Shown in pieces: positions 1 through 6,499 of a stretch of DNA of 11,952 nt. The stretch is from JBDLSO01 sp039799445 (GTDB taxonomy: Bacteria; Patescibacteriota; Minisyncoccia; Phycocordibacterales; UBA5272), in the NCBI GenBank assembly GCA_039799445.1, contig JBDLSO010000017.1:1-11952 (forward strand), given 5' to 3'. The notes under the pieces were generated by a model, which saw only the letters and a program-made list of their open reading frames with translations, had not been told where the DNA came from and ran no database searches. Position 1 is the stretch's first letter. Each line of letters starts with the position of its first letter. The position numbers were made by a program, and so were the translations under genes.

Positions 1-11
1 ATACTTGTAAT

Positions 12-431
12 ATGCAAAAGCATACTCACAAACTAAGGAAATATATTGTACTTTACTATGGTCTTTCATATGGTGCACTTATTGAAAAACCGAATGAATT
101 ATTACGCTTATTTGATGTTCCTCATACACCGCACGGCGACAAGCTGCGTATATACATATCTCGTAGATCTTTAAAACATTTTGTAGAGAGTCGCACATAT
201 CAATTAGGAAAAAATAGGACTAGTGAGCAAGTTCTTACCAAATTATATTTTGCTATTGAAAACGTAGAGGGTACTATTCTTATACCTGATATATATGAAA
301 AAATTTCTGAAAATAAATATAGATATACTAAACATTTTTCGGGATCTTCTGCTTTACGTGTCATCGTAGAACAGATACCACAAACAAATAGACTAGAGAT
401 AGTATCAATACATTTTACGCGACATAGATAA
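12..431 (+). CDS. Small BECR-nuclease-like protein (hypothetical)
   Basis: Unassigned 139-residue soluble protein. A basic segment with I-Y-I-S-R-R-S-L-K-H-F (about residues 47-57) is followed by a helical stretch and strands ending in A-L-R-V-I-V-E and L-E-I-V-S-I-H-F at the C-terminus. This order (conserved His/Arg helix, then paired strands ending in a hydrophobic strand) is like the barnase/EndoU/colicin E5/RelE (BECR) nuclease fold found in phage-derived proteins and toxins. That is a fold-level impression, not a confirmed match. The start at 12 is supported by ATACT at 1-5, the end of a -10 box, six bases before the ATG, as in the leaderless genes elsewhere in the window. No stop is visible upstream in the 11 available bases, so an upstream extension cannot be excluded. 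It ends two bases before a strong bidirectional terminator and converges with a candidate small RNA. Confidence 0.7.
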   Translation: MQKHTHKLRKYIVLYYGLSYGALIEKPNELLRLFDVPHTPHGDKLRIYISRRSLKHFVESRTYQLGKNRTSEQVLTKLYFAIENVEGTILIPDIYEKISENKYRYTKHFSGSSALRVIVEQIPQTNRLEIVSIHFTRHR

Positions 432-432
432 A

Positions 433-468
433 ATATCAAAAAACCAGCCGAAGCTGGTTTTTTGATAT
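433..468. terminator. Bidirectional intrinsic terminator
   Basis: A 16-bp perfect stem (433-448 with 453-468) closes a four-base loop. Read on the minus strand the loop is C(UUCG)G, an extra-stable tetraloop, and the arm after the GC core is a run of six T. It can end the + gene at 12-431 and the minus-strand RNA from about 570. The better loop in the minus orientation suggests selection for the minus transcript. Confidence 0.85.
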
Positions 469-571
469 AGCTCGGGGTGACGGCTGATACAATGTATCGT
501 TCACCCATTAGTACATTTTGAGCAAATGTCCGCAGCAAGCCGATAAGATATTTTCTGTCGTCAAGCTATAT
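433..571 (-). ncRNA. Candidate structured small RNA, about 135 nt
   Basis: A complete transcription unit without a credible protein. A good promoter (TTGACA, 16 bp, TATACT) fires leftward with a start near 570, and a UUCG terminator ends it at about 433. The RNA can fold with its 5' end (571 to 562, AUAUAGCUUG) paired to 474-465 (CGAGCUAUAU), 10 bp including one G-U. Inside are a hairpin ACAUUU/AAAUGU (513-518 with 524-529), a compound hairpin GGGUGA/UCACCC (475-480 with 501-506) topped by GAUAC/GUAUC (486-490 with 494-498), and a possible pseudoknot CGGCU/AGCCG (538-542 with 481-485). The four outer pairs of the closing stem share bases with the terminator arm. It does not carry the SRP RNA GGAAGCAGC motif or a hammerhead core. 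A minus-strand reading frame starting with TTG at 538 exists but continues antisense to the + gene and looks spurious. Family unknown. Confidence 0.6.
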
Positions 572-575
572 GTGT

Positions 576-603
576 AGTATAGAGCATACAATCCATTTGT
601 CAA
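576..603 (-). promoter_or_regulatory. Sigma70-type promoter of the candidate small RNA
   Basis: On the minus strand TTGACA (603-598) is followed after 16 bp by TATACT (581-576). Both are consensus or one base from it, the best-matched promoter pair in this half of the window. No coding start follows within a leaderless distance, so it most likely drives the structured RNA at 571-433. Confidence 0.7.
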
Positions 604-749
604 GCTCCCGTCCTGAACCCCCACCCTAACCGCACACTATTTCGCATCCTAACTGCACAAGTACTTTAGGGTACATTTGTATATATGTCATATAAACAAA
701 TAGGAAAAGAAGACTATGGGTGTATTTCGAGAATATTGAAGACTTAATC

Positions 750-876
750 TCCCTAAGCCTTGCCTAGTATATAAGTACATTTGAAATAGCTTTTTGAATG
801 AAAGGATAGCTAGGCAAGACCTAGCTAAAACTCGGAGAGCCCTGTGGGGTGAGTGTAGCTAGGCAAGACCTAGCTA
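750..876. repeat. MITE-like repeat, copy 1
   Basis: Positions 753-876 match 2072-2195 base for base except at 756 (A for G) and 868 (A for G). The left inverted end is degenerate here (changes at 751, 752 and 756 relative to copy 2), while the right end is intact. Two palindromes with the core TAGGCAAGACCTA lie at 807-827 and 856-876, in the same direct orientation. Stretch 606-749, between the small-RNA promoter and this repeat, shows nothing recognisable. Confidence 0.85.
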
Positions 877-915
877 CATAGGCACAATACTGTATAGGTT
901 TTGCCTTGTGATTGG

Positions 916-1938
916 CTATCCAAAATACTGAGTGCATGCATGTCTGTATTGATCTATAAATAATTTTTTAATATTGAATATATTGTGTTGCTCATATACG
1001 AGTAATATAGCTTTTTTATACTCCACTTCGTCGATACTTCTAAATGAGAGTATCGGGTACTCACTGGACAAAAGACATGCATTTGCAAGCATTCGCGATG
1101 TTCTTTTATTGCCATCTGCAAATGGCTGAATATATGCAACACATATAAGTGCTAGTATGGCTTTGGTAGGGATATTGTCGACTTCATTTATTGTTTTAAA
1201 AAATAAATGTATCTGATCTTGTATTTGGTATACATTGTCTTTTGGTCTGTAGTTTGTGCCAAGTATCCCGACTCCACCCCTCCGTAGTCCAGTTTCAACA
1301 TCGAGTTGATGCACCAAGATTCTGTGTATTTCTTCTATACTGGTGCGATTTAGTATTTTAAAAGATTCAGACTGTTTTGCAATATATTCCAACGTCTCTT
1401 TGTGATTAAGAATCATGATGGCTTCCTTGTCTGAGTGTCCGTGTGCTTGCTCTCCTTCTTTTAACAGTCTTTCTGTGTCTAATAATGAGTATGTGTTTCC
1501 TTCTATCTGCGACGACTTCCAAGATAATTCTGTAGTAATTCTTTCAAATTCTTTTTTTCTTGTTGTAGGTGTCGCTGTTTTTATTTTGTCTCTCCAGATT
1601 TTTGTATACTCGTCTAATTCTTTTTTTTCTTCGTCAGTAAAAATTTTTTTTAACCTTTCAAAAAAAATACTATCTTCTGTCTCCTCTATGATTCTCTTGT
1701 CTTGTTCAACCTGAAAATACACTACGGAATCAATAGGGGCACTATAAAAGTTTTTACTTTTTATATACACAGTACTTGGTCCACTGCCTTTTTTCTCAAC
1801 AAAACTCTTTTCTAGCAACGTTTTTATCTCACGAGAAAATGTTGTGCGTGAATATTCTTTCATGTCTCTGCTCGAAATAAAACCCTTGAGAGCAATGCTC
1901 GTGATGATTTCTAATTGTTTTTTGGTGTATGTTGCCAT
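916..1938 (-). CDS. Fic/DOC-family protein with winged-helix N-terminus and His-to-Gln active site
   Basis: A 340-residue Fic protein. An N-terminal winged-helix-like domain (about 5-60) is followed by a Fic N-region with the inhibitory-helix motif S-S-Q-I-E-G-N (142-148, of the (S/T)xxxE(G/N) type), then G-L-R-R-G-G-V-G-I-L-G-T-N-Y-R-P (217-232), and the Fic loop Q-P-F-A-D-G-N-K-R-T-S-R at 271-282. Fic enzymes transfer AMP or another phosphate-containing group to protein hydroxyls, using the His of HxFx(D/E)GN(G/K)R as base. Here that position is Gln271 (codon CAG, 1128-1126), while the metal-binding Asp275 and the phosphate-binding Arg residues remain. Catalysis is therefore doubtful or altered, and the HTH part could make it a regulator. 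It stands alone between two direct 127-bp repeats, which suggests it moves as a cassette. Expression is probably from the box at 1962-1967, giving a leader of about 17 nt. Confidence 0.88.
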   Translation of the reverse strand: MATYTKKQLEIITSIALKGFISSRDMKEYSRTTFSREIKTLLEKSFVEKKGSGPSTVYIKSKNFYSAPIDSVVYFQVEQDKRIIEETEDSIFFERLKKIFTDEEKKELDEYTKIWRDKIKTATPTTRKKEFERITTELSWKSSQIEGNTYSLLDTERLLKEGEQAHGHSDKEAIMILNHKETLEYIAKQSESFKILNRTSIEEIHRILVHQLDVETGLRRGGVGILGTNYRPKDNVYQIQDQIHLFFKTINEVDNIPTKAILALICVAYIQPFADGNKRTSRMLANACLLSSEYPILSFRSIDEVEYKKAILLVYEQHNIFNIKKLFIDQYRHACTQYFG

Positions 1939-1961
1939 AATTGTTTCAAAAAGATGCTTTT

Positions 1962-1980
1962 ATTGTAACATAGTGTAACA
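1962..1980 (-). promoter_or_regulatory. Fic gene -10 box and 10-bp-spaced direct repeat (possible operator)
   Basis: On the minus strand TACAAT (1967-1962) is a good -10 about 23 nt before the Fic ATG. On the + strand TGTAACA occurs twice (1964-1970 and 1974-1980), ten bases apart, that is one helical turn, overlapping the -10. It could be an operator read by the gene's own winged-helix domain; this is inference only. No convincing -35 is seen. Confidence 0.4.
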
Positions 1981-2068
1981 ATTATTGCTATGTTTTGAGA
2001 CTATTACTGTTGTGGGTAAGGAGAGATTCGGAGTAATTGTCAAACCAATCAAGCAAAGTTAGAGAGAG

Positions 2069-2195
2069 TAGCTAGGCCTTGCCTAGTATATAAGTACATT
2101 TGAAATAGCTTTTTGAATGAAAGGATAGCTAGGCAAGACCTAGCTAAAACTCGGAGAGCCCTGTGGGGTGAGTGTAGCTAGGCAAGGCCTAGCTA
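2069..2195. repeat. MITE-like repeat, copy 2 (intact ends)
   Basis: A 127-bp element with perfect 18-bp terminal inverted repeats: TAGCTAGGCCTTGCCTAG at 2069-2086 and its complement at 2178-2195. The interior holds a 21-bp near-palindrome at 2126-2146 with core TAGGCAAGACCTA. It has no coding capacity. With copy 1 at 750-876, in the same orientation, it brackets the Fic gene. The right end lies about 50 bp before the Mur ligase start. Confidence 0.85.
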
Positions 2196-2229
2196 TTTTT
2201 TGCTCATACTTCCCCATTGAGTATCACCT

Positions 2230-2238
2230 TGCTATACT
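2230..2238 (+). promoter_or_regulatory. Extended -10 of the Mur ligase gene
   Basis: TGC-TATACT ends 10 bases before the ATG at 2249, so the transcript should begin almost at the start codon (leaderless). No good -35 is seen. This places the promoter just outside the right end of repeat copy 2. Confidence 0.6.
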
Positions 2239-2248
2239 GCTTAGTATT

Positions 2249-3682
2249 ATGAATACTCAAAAAATACATTTTATTGGTATATGTGGAGCTGGCATGTCGG
2301 CAGTCGCCAAATTATGCCAAGACTCTGGTGCTATTGTGAGTGGCAGCGATGCGGGATTTTATCCACCTATCTCAACGTATTTAGAAAAAAACAATATCCC
2401 CTATGTGGCTGGATATGCTGCTAGCAATATACCTGTTGATGTAGACTATATAGTTATTGGTAAACACGCAGCTCTTGTGCCCGAAGAAAATAGTGAAGTG
2501 GCAGAAGCGTTTGCGAATCATACAAAGAAAATATGCTCTTTTCCTTTGATATTGCAGAAAATAACTACTGGTCGCAAGAATATGCTTTGCGTTGGGAGTT
2601 ATGGCAAAAGCACAACGAGTGCACTCGCAGCGCATATACTCGAAGCAGCAGGAAAAGACCCTGGTTACTTTATCGGTGCGTCACCTGTGACCCCTAGCAC
2701 CAATGCACATATCGGAACTTCGGAGTATTTTGTACTCGAAGGCGATGAGTATCCGTCGGCGAACTTTGACTTGACTTCAAAGTTCTTGCATCTGAATGCA
2801 GAAAGTGTCTTGCTCACCTCTCTTGAGCATGATCATATCAATATATTCAAAACACCCGATGACTATACAAAACCATTTTTTGAATTAATAGGGCAACTAG
2901 CACAGAAAAAAGAAAGTACCTTGGTGCTTTGTACAGATGACGCGAGTATACAAAATGAAATGATACACTTGCGTACTCTCTACCCTGCACTGATTTCATA
3001 TGGGCTTGCGACTGGTGACTATCATGCGCAACATATTGTGTATGGACAAAAGAGTTCTTTTGAATTGGTACATCAGGGTACTGTTGTGGCACACATACAG
3101 ACTACATTGCTTGGAGCACACAATATACAAAATATAATTGGTGTCTGTGCACTACTCTTGTCAAAGGGGTTGGTCAATGCACCTGAACTTGAATCTGGTA
3201 TAGAATCTTTTGTTGGTATTACAAGACGTCTTGATCTCTTGACTGCTGGAAAAGATATACCCGTCTATGAGGGCTTTGGTTCATCATATGCCAAAGCGCG
3301 TGCGGCTATAAGTGCCCTCCTCCTCCATTACCCACACAAAAATCTAGTAATACTGTTTGAGCCACATACATTTAGTTGGCGTAATCGTGATGCACTTCTG
3401 TGGTATGATACTGCATTTACTGAAGCAAGATTGGTTTTTGTCTATCAACCACCGACTCACGGTGTGACAACTCATTTGCAGTTGAGCCAAGCAGAGATAA
3501 TAGAGCGACTACATCATACAAATGAGAACCATAATAGTTCGCAAGAGATATGTGCAATACAAAACGGCAAAGATGATATACCTCTTATTGTAGCAAGTCT
3601 CCGAAAAGATGATATAGTTCTGATACTATCATCAGGAGATATGAATGGTATTATTGCAGAGCTGCCAAAAGCTCTCTCATAG
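2249..3682 (+). CDS. Mur ligase family protein (MurC/Mpl type)
   Basis: A 477-residue cytoplasmic amino-acid or peptide ligase of the Mur family. The N-terminal Rossmann motif G-I-C-G-A-G-M-S is at 10-17, the ATP P-loop G-S-Y-G-K-S-T at 116-122, E-G-D-E-Y-P-S-A-N-F-D-L at 164-175, and the HN motif G-A-H-N-I-Q-N at 289-295. The E(A/G)DEY...F-D-x-x-S-K-F arrangement is most like Mpl, which reattaches murein tripeptide to UDP-MurNAc; MurC adds L-Ala to the same acceptor. Two family motifs are unusual: the P-loop usually reads GTHGKT, and the C-terminal DD(Y/F)xHHP motif is replaced by E-G-F-G-S-S-Y-A-K-A (341-350). The E-P-H-T-F-S-W-R-N-R block (371-380) matches the E-P-H/R-x-x-S-R type. An upstream in-frame start at 2168 lies inside the repeat and before the promoter, so 2249 is preferred. 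Confidence 0.85.
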   Translation: MNTQKIHFIGICGAGMSAVAKLCQDSGAIVSGSDAGFYPPISTYLEKNNIPYVAGYAASNIPVDVDYIVIGKHAALVPEENSEVAEAFANHTKKICSFPLILQKITTGRKNMLCVGSYGKSTTSALAAHILEAAGKDPGYFIGASPVTPSTNAHIGTSEYFVLEGDEYPSANFDLTSKFLHLNAESVLLTSLEHDHINIFKTPDDYTKPFFELIGQLAQKKESTLVLCTDDASIQNEMIHLRTLYPALISYGLATGDYHAQHIVYGQKSSFELVHQGTVVAHIQTTLLGAHNIQNIIGVCALLLSKGLVNAPELESGIESFVGITRRLDLLTAGKDIPVYEGFGSSYAKARAAISALLLHYPHKNLVILFEPHTFSWRNRDALLWYDTAFTEARLVFVYQPPTHGVTTHLQLSQAEIIERLHHTNENHNSSQEICAIQNGKDDIPLIVASLRKDDIVLILSSGDMNGIIAELPKALS

Positions 3683-3704
3683 TAATAGCAAAAAAGGGTG
3701 TAGC

Positions 3705-4586
3705 TTATTTCGCGACTGCTACAACTTCGCAATCCGAACTGCAATAAGCTGTATTGTCTGAGACTGCACAGCTATCACAAATAATGCAAAGCTCATGGCA
3801 GGTAGCACAGTTGAAATAGTCTTCGGATTTATTGGGACAACGCTTGCATACTCCTATTATTTCACGATCCTTGGTAAAATCCATTGTGAGTCTATCGTCG
3901 AACGTAAAAAGAGTTCCTTCAAAATATCCTTGTGGATATGCTTGTATATAGCCGTGTATTCCGTCTTCTAGTTGATAGACATTTTCTATACCACTATCTA
4001 GTAGCAAGGCTGACATTTTTTCGCAGCGTACCCCAGCAGTGCACACAGTCACTATTGGTCTTCCAGCAGCTTCTGCTTTTATATACTCTATCTTCTCTGG
4101 TAGCTCGCGGCTTGCTTCCATCCTCGGGTCAATACTTCCTTGGAATCGACCCGACTCTATTTCATAGCTATTGCGCATATCTACGATGACAAAGTTTTCA
4201 TTTTTCTCAAACTTTTTATGTAATTGCTTGGCAGTAATATGCTCTGCTGTTTTTACTCGTGGATCAATGTGTTTTGGAAAATGAGTACCGACTATTTCTT
4301 CGCGGATTTTTATAGAGATACGTGGAAAAGTATCTCCACCGCTTGGGCTCTTTTTGATTTTCATATACTTAAAACGCTTATCACTTTGTATATGCTTGAT
4401 ATATATTTCTGTATTTTCTACTGTACCTTCAAGTGTGCCATTGATACCTTCCTCGGCTATTATCATACGACCGCGAAGTCCCAAGACTCCCCACACAGCA
4501 CGCTCGCGCTCCATCAGTATTTCTGGAAATTCAATAGTTCTATATGTATAAAATATCAGAGTTTGATAAGTATTTTCTGTTTTCAT
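3705..4586 (-). CDS. trhO: tRNA uridine(34) hydroxylase TrhO (rhodanese-domain protein)
   Basis: A 293-residue protein of the YceA/TrhO family, which makes 5-hydroxyuridine at the wobble position 34 of tRNAs. The N-terminal acylphosphatase-like part carries G-R-M-I-I-A-E-E-G-I-N-G-T (39-51). The rhodanese domain (about 118-220) holds V-D-M-R-N-S-Y-E at 135-142 and the active-site loop C-T-A-G-V-R-C-E-K with Cys182 and Cys188. The C-terminus (247-286) has nine Cys, like the Cys-rich tail of the family, possibly metal binding. Length and order are normal. It converges with the Mur ligase, with only 22 bases between and no clear terminator. Its ATG is 7 bases after TGC-TATACT (4602-4594), hence leaderless. 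Confidence 0.95.
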   Translation of the reverse strand: MKTENTYQTLIFYTYRTIEFPEILMERERAVWGVLGLRGRMIIAEEGINGTLEGTVENTEIYIKHIQSDKRFKYMKIKKSPSGGDTFPRISIKIREEIVGTHFPKHIDPRVKTAEHITAKQLHKKFEKNENFVIVDMRNSYEIESGRFQGSIDPRMEASRELPEKIEYIKAEAAGRPIVTVCTAGVRCEKMSALLLDSGIENVYQLEDGIHGYIQAYPQGYFEGTLFTFDDRLTMDFTKDREIIGVCKRCPNKSEDYFNCATCHELCIICDSCAVSDNTAYCSSDCEVVAVAK

Positions 4587-4593
4587 AGTGCTG

Positions 4594-4602
4594 AGTATAG
4601 CA
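4594..4602 (-). promoter_or_regulatory. Extended -10 of trhO
   Basis: TGCTATACT on the minus strand, 7 bases before the ATG. It is the same extended -10 as at the Mur ligase gene, and there is no recognisable -35. Confidence 0.6.
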
Positions 4603-4637
4603 AAAAAAGAGCAATATATAAAGCAGGTACTGTCTAT

Positions 4638-5498
4638 TTAAGAGTTTTGACTTGCTTTCAAACGAGCTTGTAGCCAAGCCAGATCTGTATCTCGCACCGC
4701 TATCAGGTTTTCATATCCACATACAGTTTGATAGTCTTTTTGAATTGGAAATAGCTGTATATCTTGATCTGTTTTATATACAGTAAATCCGCGCATACCT
4801 AGAAAAGATACAATATCTTTCAAAGTATATCCATATCTTTCAAAACTCCGTGGCGCGCTTTCAAAATAAATAACTTTTGTGTCTGTTAATTTCTTTTCTG
4901 CACCCATAAGTGCAAAAAGCTCATACCCTTCTACGTCTATTTTAAGTAATGTAATACTGGTGCATTCTTTTGGTACTATCTCATCTAAGGGTTTGAGTAT
5001 GACTTGTATACTTCCTCTTGTATCAACATGATTGATATCACTCACATATTCATCTGTAAAAAAGATATGTTCAAACTCATTTGAAGCACCTATTTGCATT
5101 GCACTCACTTGGTTACATTTGTTGAGTTGTATATTTTTTTGAAGTTGTGAGAAGGTTCTTGGGTGTGGTTCAAATGAATACACGTGTCCTCTTGTCCCGA
5201 CTATATGTGCAGACAAAAGTGTACAGAGTCCGATATTGGCACCGACATCGACCACTGTATCACCTTCCCTCAAAAAGCGTCGATAAAAGAATTCATCGCT
5301 TCGTTCACGTGCTGGCTCCGACCAAAGCCAAAAAGCAAAAGGAGTAAAAAACGCTCGCATTTTGTATTCCCCGCGACGAAATGTACATAGATGCGATAGG
5401 TGTGCATAAAAAAGCCCAGCTTTCAAAAGAAATATAATATTTCTTTGTTTGAACGCTCTTGCTAATTTTCTTCTTTGGCTTTTTGTACTTTGAAACAT
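4638..5498 (-). CDS. FkbM-family SAM-dependent methyltransferase
   Basis: A 286-residue class I methyltransferase. The SAM-binding motif V-V-D-V-G-A-N-I-G-L is at 82-91, the acidic loop Y-S-F-E-P-H-P at 107-113 and L-K-I-D-V-E-G-Y-E at 185-193. The last is the hallmark of the FkbM family, which O-methylates sugars or small-molecule hydroxyls, often on surface polysaccharides. A basic N-terminal stretch (residues 5-45) with a hydrophobic patch precedes the domain, with no clear signal peptide. The substrate cannot be read from the sequence. It lies upstream of trhO on the same strand with 51 bases between, but trhO has its own promoter. The start is set by TATACT ending 6 bases upstream. Confidence 0.9.
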   Translation of the reverse strand: MFQSTKSQRRKLARAFKQRNIIFLLKAGLFYAHLSHLCTFRRGEYKMRAFFTPFAFWLWSEPARERSDEFFYRRFLREGDTVVDVGANIGLCTLLSAHIVGTRGHVYSFEPHPRTFSQLQKNIQLNKCNQVSAMQIGASNEFEHIFFTDEYVSDINHVDTRGSIQVILKPLDEIVPKECTSITLLKIDVEGYELFALMGAEKKLTDTKVIYFESAPRSFERYGYTLKDIVSFLGMRGFTVYKTDQDIQLFPIQKDYQTVCGYENLIAVRDTDLAWLQARLKASQNS

Positions 5499-5504
5499 GT
5501 ATAG

Positions 5505-5532
5505 AGTATATAGGAAAAATACAAAATACCAA
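5505..5532 (-). promoter_or_regulatory. Promoter of the FkbM methyltransferase gene
   Basis: TTGGTA (5532-5527), 16 bp, TATACT (5510-5505), then 6 bases to the ATG. Leaderless arrangement. Confidence 0.6.
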
Positions 5533-5671
5533 CAACAAGTGTGAGCCTGCTTTTCGTTTTTGGATAGAATATGTGTAGGTGTCTTTTAATAGAAATATAA
5601 ACAACCAACAAAAATTTATCATAGAATAGGGCTATATTCTACCTGTGTGTGGTAAAATATAACTATAAAAT

Positions 5672-6139
5672 ATGGGAACATTATCTCGGCATAAAAAAGA
5701 AAAAAAAGAAGCTGAAAAATTTTACAAATCGGTAAAAGAGCTACGTTGTCCGTATTTTTCAAACCCAGTTAATTTTACATCAGACGGATTCCATCACCTC
5801 CAATTTTCAAATGGAAGTGAGCGTACTAAAGATGAGCAACTTCTAAAATTTTCTCTACTCAAAGATGCGGTAGATATTATAAAAAAGTCTGGAACTATTC
5901 AAGAATATAGAAAACAATGGGGAGTAGTTTCCAGAAAAAAGAAAAATGGTGAACAACCAATGAAAGAAATAGAATATTTTGGGCTTACTGCTATCACAGG
6001 TACTACGACAAAGCGTAAGATTAAGGTGATATTACGTAAGATTGGAACAGGAAATGTTATTTTCTGGAGTGTTATGTTTGGAGATCGTAGAAACAAAGAT
6101 ACATACCACTTAGCTAATCCAGAGATAGACAATTCATAA
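5672..6139 (+). CDS. Small BECR-like protein (hypothetical, CPR-type)
   Basis: A 155-residue basic soluble protein of unknown function. The pattern is F-Y-K-S-V-K-E-L-R-C-P-Y-F (17-29), F-T-S-D-G-F-H-H-L (35-43), a helix L-L-K-F-S-L-L-K-D-A, an E-Y-F-G-L-T-A-I strand and K-V-I-L-R-K-I-G...V-I-F-W-S-V-M at the end. The conserved His in the second block and the terminal paired strands resemble the BECR nuclease fold. Proteins with this F-Y-x-S-V-x-E...F-W-S ending are, as far as I recall, common small hypotheticals in Parcubacteria; a search would be needed to confirm this. It has no SD. AT-rich -10 candidates lie at 5653-5663, 8-13 bases before the ATG. It ends in a perfect 12-bp terminator and converges with a second candidate RNA. 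Confidence 0.75.
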   Translation: MGTLSRHKKEKKEAEKFYKSVKELRCPYFSNPVNFTSDGFHHLQFSNGSERTKDEQLLKFSLLKDAVDIIKKSGTIQEYRKQWGVVSRKKKNGEQPMKEIEYFGLTAITGTTTKRKIKVILRKIGTGNVIFWSVMFGDRRNKDTYHLANPEIDNS

Positions 6140-6145
6140 AATGAC

Positions 6146-6173
6146 AAAAAAAGACCATTTCTGGTCTTTTTTT
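6146..6173. terminator. Bidirectional intrinsic terminator
   Basis: Seven A plus GACCA pair perfectly with TGGTC plus seven T (6146-6157 with 6162-6173). It ends the + gene at 5672-6139. On the minus strand the loop is GAAA (GNRA) with the same seven-T tract, so it can end leftward transcription of 6177-6232. Confidence 0.85.
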
Positions 6174-6234
6174 GAATGCCTGCCTTCAGCTTACGACAAA
6201 CGTTGGCTGAACGGGGCTTTCGCCCACAGGCACA
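6146..6234 (-). ncRNA. Candidate compact RNA with three-way junction
   Basis: On the minus strand 6232-6177 folds into a closed three-way junction. The closing stem is UGCCUG/CAGGCA (6182-6177 with 6232-6227). One arm is GGGC-GAAA-GCCC with a GNRA loop (6225-6214). A second arm is UUCAGC/GCUGAA (6211-6206 with 6190-6185) with an inner ACG/CGU helix. It leads straight into the terminator at 6173-6146. TTGCAA and TATTAT, about 16 bp apart, lie upstream on the minus strand (around 6277-6244) and could start transcription near 6235. The fold also exists in the + strand, so a repeat or plain 3'-end structure is possible. No known family recognised. Confidence 0.45.
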
Positions 6235-6447
6235 ATATAATAATAACATAGTATTTATGTTTTGCAAACTATGCTGTGGATAAACAAAATTTAACATCGT
6301 CTTATTTCGACAATCCTAAATTACTCAAACAGTAAGGCTACAATCACATAAAATGGACACTCACTCATCTTGGTCACCCTTATGGATTTTTATTTCGCAC
6401 ACAGTGCTCATAAAAACTCATTCACTCGAGCCTCGCTCGAGCCCGCC

Positions 6448-6499
6448 GCTTTCGACAAGTACTACGCTACGCTACGTCTTGTGTACCGAAAGCTTTTTT
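6448..6499 (+). terminator. Terminator-like stem-loop with six-T tail
   Basis: GCTTTCG (6448-6454) pairs with CGAAAGC (6487-6493), with an inner ACAAG/CTTGT pair (6455-6459 with 6478-6482), followed directly by TTTTTT (6494-6499). The loop has three GCTAC-like repeats. No + gene is credible just upstream, so it may insulate the tRNA locus from rightward transcription. A second hairpin, CTCGAG-CCTCG-CTCGAG, lies at 6425-6441. The rest of 6240-6420 shows nothing clear. Confidence 0.5.

Noticed and set aside
200..538. Minus-strand 112-codon frame
   Set aside because: Antisense to the gene at 12-431, starts with TTG inside the candidate RNA and crosses a strong terminator; the composition does not look like a real protein.
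433..571. SRP RNA, hammerhead ribozyme or 6S RNA
   Set aside because: Lacks the GGAAGCAGC SRP loop and the CUGANGA/GAAA hammerhead core; too short and with the wrong bubble layout for a typical 6S RNA.
1415..1714. Plus-strand frame within the Fic gene
   Set aside because: Shadow of the Fic coding strand; Ser/Phe/Val-rich low-complexity translation.
750..2195. CRISPR or other short-spacer array
   Set aside because: Only two long copies 1.3 kb apart around a gene, with internal palindromes; no regular repeat-spacer series.
2168..2248. Upstream extension of the Mur ligase
   Set aside because: Begins inside the repeat and ahead of the -10 box; the Rossmann motif starts properly from 2249.
3683..3704. 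Terminator between the Mur ligase and trhO
   Set aside because: Only 22 bases between convergent genes, with no convincing stem.
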